DNA from: Rhizobiaceae bacterium
Lineage (GTDB): Bacteria; Pseudomonadota; Alphaproteobacteria; Rhizobiales; Rhizobiaceae
DNA length: 64,000 nucleotides
Direction: 5' to 3'
Assembly (NCBI GenBank): GCA_016742175.1
Contig: JACVCH010000017.1
Location: 28,048 to 92,047, forward strand
Position 1 is the stretch's first letter, and each line of letters starts with the position of its first letter. Below the pieces are notes generated by a model that was given only the letters and a program-made list of their open reading frames with translations, did no database searches and had not been told where the DNA came from. Of this stretch, positions 58,142 through 64,000 are shown in pieces. The translations under genes and the position numbers were made by a program.

Positions 58142-58263
58142 TCACCCCCCTCTGGCCTGCCGGCCATCTCCCCCTCAAGGGGGGAGATCAGCCAGTTGCA
58201 TATGCCCGAGTGCGTGATCTCCCCCCTTGAGGGGGAGATGGCCGGCAGGCCAGAGGGGGGTGA
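58142..58263. repeat. Perfect 49-bp inverted repeat (RIME-like palindromic element)
   Basis: Arms at 58142-58190 and 58215-58263 match perfectly over 49 bp, with a 24-base loop. Each arm holds its own near-palindrome (ATCTCCCCC-TCAA-GGGGGGAGAT). Very similar C-rich elements recur between genes in Mesorhizobium and relatives (from memory). It lies inside the suf operon between sufD and sufS. Confidence 0.93.
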
Positions 58264-58293
58264 TCGGCGGTACTCCAGAGTGGCGAGGTAAGC

Positions 58294-59535
58294 ATGGACC
58301 AGAAAATCGCCAGCAAACCATACGACGTCGAGGCCATCCGCCGCGACTTCCCGATCCTGTCGCGCGAGGTTTACGGCAAGCCGCTCGTCTATCTCGACAA
58401 TGGCGCGTCTGCGCAAAAGCCGCAGGCGGTGATCGACCGCATCACGAAGGCCTATTCGTCCGAATACGCTAATGTCCATCGCGGGCTGCATTTCCTTTCC
58501 AATGCCGCAACCGATGCCTACGAGGCCGCGCGCGAGACCGTGCGCGGGTTTCTCAACGCGTCCAGCGTCGACGAGATCGTCTTCACCAAGTCGGCGACCG
58601 AGGCGATCAACACGGTCGCGTATGGCTACGGCATGCCGAATATCGGCGAGAGCGACGAGATCGTGCTTTCGGTGATGGAGCATCACTCCAATATCGTGCC
58701 CTGGCACTTCATCCGCGAGCGGCAGGGCGCGAAGCTCGTCTGGGTGCCCGTCGACGATGAAGGCCAGTTCCACATCGAGGAATTCGAGAAGCGGCTGACG
58801 GATCGAACCAGGCTCGTCGCGATCACGCACATGTCGAACGTGCTCGGCACCGTGACGCCGATCAAGGAGATCGTCCGCATCGCCCATGCGCGCGGCATTC
58901 CGGTTCTGGTCGACGGCAGCCAGGGCGCGGTGCACACCGTCGTCGACGTGCAGGATCTTGGCTGCGACTGGTACGTCTTCACCGGCCACAAAGTCTACGG
59001 GCCGTCGGGCATCGGCATCCTTTATGGCCGCAAGGAAATGCTGGAGAAGATGCGCCCGTTCCAGGGCGGCGGCGAGATGATCGAGGAGGTGACGGAGGAG
59101 AACGTCACCTATAACGAGCCGCCGCATCGCTTCGAGGCCGGCACGCCGCCCATCGTCCAGGCGATCGGGCTCGGCGCGGCGCTGGAATACATGCAAGGGA
59201 TCGGCCGCGAGGCGATCGCGGCGCATGAGGCCGAGCTTGCGGCCTATGCACATGAGCGCCTCTCGCGCATCAATTCGATGCGGATCATCGGCAATGCGCC
59301 GGACAAGGGCGCCATCGTCTCCTTCGAACTGCAGGGCATCCACGCCCATGACGTGTCGATGGTGATCGACCGCGCCGGCGTTGCCGTGCGTGCCGGCACG
59401 CACTGCGCCCAGCCGCTCTTGAAGCGGTTCGGCGTGACCTCGACATGCCGTGCCTCATTCGCCATGTATAATACCAGTGTGGAGATCGACACTCTCGCCG
59501 AAGCGCTTGAAAAGGCGCGCAGTTTCTTCGGGTGA
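58294..59535 (+). CDS. sufS: Cysteine desulfurase SufS
   Basis: Group II cysteine desulfurase, 413 residues, sulfur donor to SufB. The PLP lysine is Lys233 in FTGHKVYGPSG and the catalytic Cys371 is in RAGTHCAQPLL. This is the second desulfurase in the operon. No SufE/SufU-like partner is present nearby. RBS GCGAGG lies before the ATG. SufT follows four bases later. Confidence 0.96.
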   Translation: MDQKIASKPYDVEAIRRDFPILSREVYGKPLVYLDNGASAQKPQAVIDRITKAYSSEYANVHRGLHFLSNAATDAYEAARETVRGFLNASSVDEIVFTKSATEAINTVAYGYGMPNIGESDEIVLSVMEHHSNIVPWHFIRERQGAKLVWVPVDDEGQFHIEEFEKRLTDRTRLVAITHMSNVLGTVTPIKEIVRIAHARGIPVLVDGSQGAVHTVVDVQDLGCDWYVFTGHKVYGPSGIGILYGRKEMLEKMRPFQGGGEMIEEVTEENVTYNEPPHRFEAGTPPIVQAIGLGAALEYMQGIGREAIAAHEAELAAYAHERLSRINSMRIIGNAPDKGAIVSFELQGIHAHDVSMVIDRAGVAVRAGTHCAQPLLKRFGVTSTCRASFAMYNTSVEIDTLAEALEKARSFFG

Positions 59536-59539
59536 AGCC

Positions 59540-59908
59540 ATGACCGACGATGCAGCAGCAACCACTGAAACCGCGAACGTTTCCGCGATTCCCGCGGACG
59601 AGATCGCGCGGCTGACCGACGACATCGTCTCGGCGCTGAAGACGGTCTACGACCCGGAAATCCCGGCCGACATCTACGAGCTCGGCCTCATCTACAAGAT
59701 CGACATCGAGGACGACCGCTCGGTCAAGATCGACATGACGCTGACGGCGCCCGGCTGCCCTGTCGCCGGCGAAATGCCCGGCTGGGTGCAGAACGCGGTC
59801 GGCGCGGTCGAGGGCGTCTCGGACGTCGATGTGAAGATGGTGTTCGACCCGCCCTGGACGCCGGACCGCATGTCGGAAGAGGCGCAGGTGGCCGTCGGCT
59901 GGTATTAA
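59540..59908 (+). CDS. sufT: SufT (DUF59/MIP18 family) Fe-S maturation factor
   Basis: Small protein of 122 residues with the MIP18/DUF59 fold, marked by VYDPEIPADIYELGLIY and the Cys-containing LTAPGCPVAGEMPGW. An N-terminal Ala/Thr-rich tail of about 20 residues precedes it. Family members help insert Fe-S clusters into target proteins. It begins four bases after sufS. Confidence 0.93.
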   Translation: MTDDAAATTETANVSAIPADEIARLTDDIVSALKTVYDPEIPADIYELGLIYKIDIEDDRSVKIDMTLTAPGCPVAGEMPGWVQNAVGAVEGVSDVDVKMVFDPPWTPDRMSEEAQVAVGWY

Positions 59909-59999
59909 ACGGTTCCCGGTTGCACCTTGAGCCGAACTTCCCCATCTTCGGGGCATAAATCATTCCGCGGGCCTTGAACCCGCCGGCATGGAGCAGTTG

Positions 60000-60389
60000 A
60001 TGGCACGATTTCAAGTTCTGACCCTGACCGACGAGGCCGCCGCCCGCGTGCGCAACATCGTCGCCGCACGCGACGGGGCCGCCGGTATCCGCGTCGGCAT
60101 CAAGAAGGGCGGATGCGCGGGCATGGAATACACGGTCGACCTCGTCACCGCGGCCGACCCCAAGGACGACCATGTCGAGCGCGACGGCGCGCATGTCTAC
60201 GTCGCGCCGGAGGCCGCGTTGTTCCTGCTCGGCACCGAGATGGGCTTCGAGACGACCAAGCTTCGCTCCGGCTTCACCTTCAACAATCCGAACCAGTCGT
60301 CCGCCTGCGGCTGCGGCGAATCGATCGAACTCCAGCCGGCCGACCTCAAGGCGCTGGCCGAAGCGCGAGGGCAGGGCGCCGTCGTCTGA
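60000..60389 (+). CDS. sufA: A-type Fe-S carrier SufA/IscA
   Basis: Carrier of 129 residues passing clusters from SufBCD to targets. The three conserved Cys are in KKGGCAGMEY and SACGCGES. The ATG at 60000 has GGAG before it; a GTG- or ATG-like start at 59988 would add four residues. It is the last gene of the suf operon, 91 bases after sufT. Confidence 0.95.
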   Translation: MARFQVLTLTDEAAARVRNIVAARDGAAGIRVGIKKGGCAGMEYTVDLVTAADPKDDHVERDGAHVYVAPEAALFLLGTEMGFETTKLRSGFTFNNPNQSSACGCGESIELQPADLKALAEARGQGAVV

Positions 60390-60399
60390 CGGAAGTCCC

Positions 60400-60897
60400 T
60401 CAGTCCACCCACATGCCATGCTTCCTGTGCCAGTCGGCGATCGAGAGCTTCGGATAGAGGTCGAACGTCTCGTCGCCATTGCGGATGTCAGGTTCGACCC
60501 AGGACGCCTTGTATTTCAGCATTAGATGGACGCGCGAGCGCGGCTTCGGCAATTCGGTGTCGATGGCCGATGCGAACGGGTGGACGAGGTCCGGCCAGTT
60601 CGGATCGTAGAGCCAGAGCGCGGAGCCGCAGTCGCGGCAGTAATTGCGCTCGCCGCTCGACGCTTCGCAATGCGGATGCTCGTCGTCCTTGATCTCGGCG
60701 CGATAGACGCCGATGCGGTCTTTACCCTTGATCTCCAAAGTTTCGGCAATCGCGCCGAGATTGATCGCGTACCCGCCGCCGCCCTGCTGCTTGCGGCAGA
60801 TGGAGCAGTAGCAGAACTGGTAGGGCGCGGGCGTGTGGCTGTCGACCGTAAACCTGACGCCGCCACAGCGGCACGATCCGTCGAGTTTCAGAGGCAT
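60400..60897 (-). CDS. GFA family protein (glutathione-dependent formaldehyde-activating type)
   Basis: Zinc protein of 165 residues with the GFA fold. The zinc-cysteine motifs are GSCRCGGVRF, CYCSICRK and YCRDCGSAL. Most such proteins have no known substrate, so formaldehyde activation should not be taken for granted. The ATG at 60897 begins MPLKLDGSC. It is convergent with sufA. Confidence 0.87.
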   Translation of the reverse strand: MPLKLDGSCRCGGVRFTVDSHTPAPYQFCYCSICRKQQGGGGYAINLGAIAETLEIKGKDRIGVYRAEIKDDEHPHCEASSGERNYCRDCGSALWLYDPNWPDLVHPFASAIDTELPKPRSRVHLMLKYKASWVEPDIRNGDETFDLYPKLSIADWHRKHGMWVD

Positions 60898-60959
60898 TCG
60901 GTGCTCCCGCATTTCGCCGACACGCGCTAACCTAGCGCGATCACACGTGGAGCCCAGCC

Positions 60960-61310
60960 ATGCAGCCAGCCGATTTGATCGACATGTTTGCCGAGTTCGG
61001 GCCGGTCACGATCCGGCGCATGTTCGGCGGCCACGGCATCTACCATCAGGGCCGCATCATAGCGCTTCATTCCTTCGACGAGGTCTGGCTGAAGGCGGAT
61101 GCCGAAAGCGCCCCCGACTTCGCGGCGGCGGGCTCGCGGCAATGGGTCTATGAGGGCAAGGGGAAGCCGGTGTTGATGCCGTACTGGTCTATTCCGGACG
61201 CCGCGCTCGACGATCCGGCTGAACTCGCCGAATGGGCGCAGAAGGCCGACGCGGCTTCGCGCCGCGCCGAAACGTCGAAGAAGGTCAGACCTTCGCGACG
61301 ACCTTCATGA
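60960..61310 (+). CDS. TfoX N-terminal domain protein
   Basis: Protein of 116 residues with only the TfoX N-terminal domain, including FGPVTIRRMFGGHGIYHQG and GKPVLMPYWSIP. The C-terminal TfoX domain that takes part in competence in other bacteria is missing. It ends in a basic tail. Its last 26 bases overlap the convergent helicase gene. Function unknown. Confidence 0.85.
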   Translation: MQPADLIDMFAEFGPVTIRRMFGGHGIYHQGRIIALHSFDEVWLKADAESAPDFAAAGSRQWVYEGKGKPVLMPYWSIPDAALDDPAELAEWAQKADAASRRAETSKKVRPSRRPS

Positions 61311-62850
61311 AGGCCGGGATGTCGTCGCCGAAGCCGATCGGCGCGTCGCCCAGGTCGTCGCGGCGGTGGCGGCGGTCGCGGTCCTGGTTGCGCGTGTTGC
61401 GCGGGTCGGACGAATTCGCCGCGCGCTGACGCTCGGCATTGCCGCTGCGGATCGCGTCGCGTCGCTCGTTGCGCTCGGCGCGCGCCTCGGCGATCTCGAC
61501 GACCGGGGCTTCCGCCACCGGGGCTGCCTCGGCCTCAACGGCAACCGGAGCTTCCTCCGACTTGCGGCCACGGCGCGGGCGCTTTTCGTCGTCGCCCTTG
61601 CGGCCGCCACGTCCACGCGCCCCCTTGGCGCCGCGGCGCGGCGCGTCGTCGGCACTGTCGTCATGGGCGATGGTCGACAGGTCGCCATCGTGCCATTCGA
61701 TGCTCTGGCCGATCAGCTTCTCGATCGCGTCGACATATTTGCCGTCGGACTTCGTCGCCAGCGTGAATGCCTTGCCCGAGCGGCCGGCGCGGCCGGTGCG
61801 GCCGATGCGGTGGACATAGTCTTCGGCATGGATCGGCACGTCGTAATTGAAGACGTGGCTGACATCGGGGATGTCGAGACCGCGCGCGGCGACGTCGGAG
61901 GCGACGAGCAGCTTCAGCTTGCCGTCCCTGAAGCCGGCCAGCATCGCCATGCGCGCGCGCTGGTCCATGTCGCCATGCAGCGCACCGGCATCGAACTCGT
62001 GCTTCACCAGCGAGCGGAAGAGTTCTGAGACCGCCGTCTTGCGATTGCAGAAGATGATCGCGTTCTTCAGTTCGGCGTCTTCGGCGCGGATCAGGTCGCG
62101 AAGCACTTCGCGCTTGTCCCAGTCCTTCGACTTCGACTTGACCAGGCGCTGCGTGACCGTCGGCGCGGTCGACGCGGCCTTGGAGACCTCGACGCGAACC
62201 GGCGCCTGCAGGAACTTCTCGGTCAACTTGGTGATTTCCGGCGGCATCGTCGCCGAGAAGAACAGCGTCTGCCGGGTAAACGGGATCATCTCGCAGATGC
62301 GCTCGATGTCGGGAATGAAGCCCATGTCGAGCATCCGATCCGCTTCGTCGATGACGAGGATGTCGACCGCGTTGAGCAGCAGCTTGCCGCGCTCGCGGTG
62401 GTCGAGGAGACGGCCGGGCGTGGCGATCAGGACGTCGGCGCCGCGCTCCAGCTTCTTTTCCTGCTCGTCGAACGACACGCCGCCGATCAGCAACGCGATG
62501 TTGAGCTTGTGGTTCTTGCCGTACTTGATGAAATTCTCTTCGACCTGCGCCGCGAGTTCGCGCGTCGGCTCGAGAATCAGCGTGCGCGGCATGCGCGCTC
62601 GGGCGCGCCCTTTTTCCAGGCGCGTGATCATCGGCAGCACGAAGGCAGCGGTCTTGCCGGTGCCGGTCTGCGCGATGCCGAGCACGTCCTTGCCGGCGAG
62701 CGCATGCGGGATCGCACCCGCCTGGATCGGCGTCGGGACCGTATAGCCGGCATCCGTGACCGCGGAGAGGACTTTGGGCGAGAGCCCGAGATCGGCAAAG
62801 GTCAATGGCTGTTCGGAAGCCTGATCTTCAATCTTGCTTTCAGCTGACAC
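61285..62850 (-). CDS. DEAD-box RNA helicase (RhlE-like)
   Basis: ATP-dependent RNA helicase of 521 residues. Motif Q/I GIAQTGTGKTAAF, Ia PTRELAAQ, II VIDEADRMLDMGF, III FFSATMPPE, V ARGLDIPDV and VI HRIGRTGRAGR are all intact. The last about 140 residues are low-complexity Arg/Lys/Glu-rich sequence for RNA contact. The start is uncertain: GTG at 62850 fits the family N-terminus better than an ATG far upstream, but its RBS is poor. It may work with RNase E in RNA decay. Confidence 0.92.
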   Translation of the reverse strand: MSAESKIEDQASEQPLTFADLGLSPKVLSAVTDAGYTVPTPIQAGAIPHALAGKDVLGIAQTGTGKTAAFVLPMITRLEKGRARARMPRTLILEPTRELAAQVEENFIKYGKNHKLNIALLIGGVSFDEQEKKLERGADVLIATPGRLLDHRERGKLLLNAVDILVIDEADRMLDMGFIPDIERICEMIPFTRQTLFFSATMPPEITKLTEKFLQAPVRVEVSKAASTAPTVTQRLVKSKSKDWDKREVLRDLIRAEDAELKNAIIFCNRKTAVSELFRSLVKHEFDAGALHGDMDQRARMAMLAGFRDGKLKLLVASDVAARGLDIPDVSHVFNYDVPIHAEDYVHRIGRTGRAGRSGKAFTLATKSDGKYVDAIEKLIGQSIEWHDGDLSTIAHDDSADDAPRRGAKGARGRGGRKGDDEKRPRRGRKSEEAPVAVEAEAAPVAEAPVVEIAEARAERNERRDAIRSGNAERQRAANSSDPRNTRNQDRDRRHRRDDLGDAPIGFGDDIPAFMKVVAKV

Positions 62851-63020
62851 GTGTTTGGTTGTCTCTGCTAGGTTTGGCGGCGCCGGAATGGGCGCATGCA
62901 ACAAGGGTTCCAGGCCGGCGGCGTGGAAGTGCTGCCGTGGCGTTAAGACCCGAGCCCGCAAATGTCAATCGAATCCGCTAATTTCAAGCCCTTTTCGTTA
63001 ACGCCGCGCGCATTCGCCGC

Positions 63021-63800
63021 TCAATAGCGGAACTGCTCGGCCAGCACGCGCTCGTCCCAGGAATGGCTTGCGTCGAAGAGAACCGTCGCGGTGACGTCGC
63101 TCGCCTCGCGCACCGTCACCTTCAACACCGAGCGGATTTCGGTGTGGTCCGCCACCGCATTGACTGGCCTTTTTTCGGCTTCGAGGATCTCGAAGCTGAC
63201 CGTTGCGCGGTTTGGCAGGAGCGCCCCGCGCCAGCGCCGCGGGCGAAACGGGCTGACGGGCGTCAGGGCAAGAAGAGGCGCGTCGAGGGGCAGGATCGGG
63301 CCATGGGCGGATAGATTGTATGCCGTCGAGCCGGCAGGTGTCGCGACCATCACCCCGTCGCAGACGAGCTCGTCGAGCCGCACCTTGCCGTCGATGGTGA
63401 TGCGCAGCTTGGCAGCCTGCGCCGACTGGCGGAAAAGCGCGATCTCGTTGATCGCCAGAAGCTTGGCTTCCGGGCCATCGGCGGTCTCGGCGATCATCTC
63501 GAGCGGGCGGATCGTTTCGGGCAAGGCAGCCGCGATGCGCTCACGCAGGTTCGCCTCGCTGAACTCGTTCATCAGGAACCCGACCGTCCCCTTGTTCATC
63601 CCGTAGATCGTCTTGCCGCTTCCCATCTGCTCGCGCAGCGTCTGCAGCATGAACCCGTCGCCGCCGAGCGCCACGACGACATCGGCGTCGCCGAGGCTCG
63701 TCTGGCCATAGAGCGCGGCGAGGCGTTGCGCTGCCGACTGCGCCTCCTCCGTCGCGGCGCTGACGAAGGCGATAGATTGCGGAAGAGAACGAGAATCCAT
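63021..63800 (-). CDS. nadK: NAD kinase
   Basis: Makes NADP from NAD with ATP or polyphosphate; 259 residues. It has the NAD kinase signature [16 protein letters not shown] and [14 protein letters not shown], followed by AINEIALFR and the [23 protein letters not shown] segment. The ATG at 63800 begins MDSRSLPQS. It is probably monocistronic. Confidence 0.95.
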   Translation of the reverse strand: MDSRSLPQSIAFVSAATEEAQSAAQRLAALYGQTSLGDADVVVALGGDGFMLQTLREQMGSGKTIYGMNKGTVGFLMNEFSEANLRERIAAALPETIRPLEMIAETADGPEAKLLAINEIALFRQSAQAAKLRITIDGKVRLDELVCDGVMVATPAGSTAYNLSAHGPILPLDAPLLALTPVSPFRPRRWRGALLPNRATVSFEILEAEKRPVNAVADHTEIRSVLKVTVREASDVTATVLFDASHSWDERVLAEQFRY

Positions 63801-63882
63801 CAAATGCGCCCGGTCCACCAATGCCTGGGCTCAAGCGGGTAGCATGTCGGCGAGGGGCTGCAAAGCGATGATGAGAACGACC

Positions 63883-64000
63883 TGAGACATAGGTGACGTT
63901 TCGTACCGGACACATGGGTAACACTTTTCGCTTTGCGGGAGGTGTTGATGCCGTGGAAGGAGTGTTCGGTTATGGACGAGCGGGTTCGTTTCGTCGGCCG
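63883..64000 (+). mobile_element. Left end of an IS481-type insertion sequence (cut by window)
   Basis: The left end begins near TGAGACATAGGTGAC, followed by an imperfect direct repeat (ACATAGGTGACGTTT, ACATGGGTAACACTTTT). It leads into a transposase start at 63948. The exact terminal base and any target duplication cannot be seen. Confidence 0.7.
63948..64000 (+). CDS. IS481-type transposase, N-terminus only
   Basis: Only 17 complete codons are seen, MPWKECSVMDERVRFVG, matching the start of a widespread IS481 group of rhizobial transposases known from memory. RBS GGGAGG lies before the ATG. The HTH and DDE core lie outside the window. Confidence 0.7.
   Translation, partial: MPWKECSVMDERVRFVG

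Overview
The window is a GC-rich alphaproteobacterial chromosome segment, most likely from the Hyphomicrobiales (Rhizobiales), close to the Phyllobacteriaceae. This rests on gene order and family membership: M48 protease-dsbA-aroQ-accB-accC-aat facing gatB-GNAT-NDUFA12-DUF2155; a two-desulfurase suf operon with an Irr-type iron box; an RNase E with a long acidic insertion in its S1 domain; DUF3126, BTLCP and PAS_5 proteins; and a RIME-like palindromic element. No rRNA, tRNA, CRISPR array or prophage was found. One transposable element begins at the right edge.

Layout: (1) 1-4.0 kb, part of a type II secretion locus, with gspE cut by the left edge and divergent from gspD plus a prepilin peptidase. 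(2) 4.0-5.1 kb, a c'-type cytochrome and a small membrane protein. (3) 5.1-15.2 kb, a minus-strand catabolic operon (M81 peptidase, periplasmic binding protein, DppB, DppC, fused DppDF ATPase, two M20 hydrolases). A divergent IclR regulator sits across a palindromic operator. (4) 15.2-25 kb, mostly single genes: an MHYT-GGDEF-EAL cyclic-di-GMP enzyme, a crotonase without its catalytic glutamates, cysE, a gamma carbonic anhydrase, a tandem PilZ protein, PAS_5, rhomboid, CBS and YjhX. (5) 25-38 kb, housekeeping genes for Asn/Gln-tRNA amidation, a complex I accessory subunit, N-end rule transferase, acetyl-CoA carboxylase, DHQase, periplasmic thiol chemistry, an aminotransferase and RNase E. (6) 38-52.7 kb, envelope and translation: AmiC-type amidase, PBP1A, prfB with its programmed frameshift, an M23 peptidase, a 24-residue membrane peptide, 1-Cys Bcp, a 1118-residue AsmA-like protein, TyrS and AnmK. 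(7) 52.7-60.4 kb, the suf Fe-S operon (iscS-sufB-doxX-sufC-sufD-sufS-sufT-sufA). (8) 60.4-64 kb, a GFA protein, TfoX-N, a DEAD-box helicase, NAD kinase and the start of an IS481-type element.

The clearest functional unit is the suf operon. A sigma70-like promoter has an Irr iron-control element lying over the predicted start site. A DoxX-like membrane gene, apparently with a CUG start, is embedded between sufB and sufC. A perfect 49-bp inverted repeat separates sufD from sufS. The second unit is the peptide or amide catabolic operon, whose substrate cannot be read from sequence. Nothing seen amounts to a wholly new defence or mobile system; the novelty is mostly in small elements inside a conserved chromosomal backbone.
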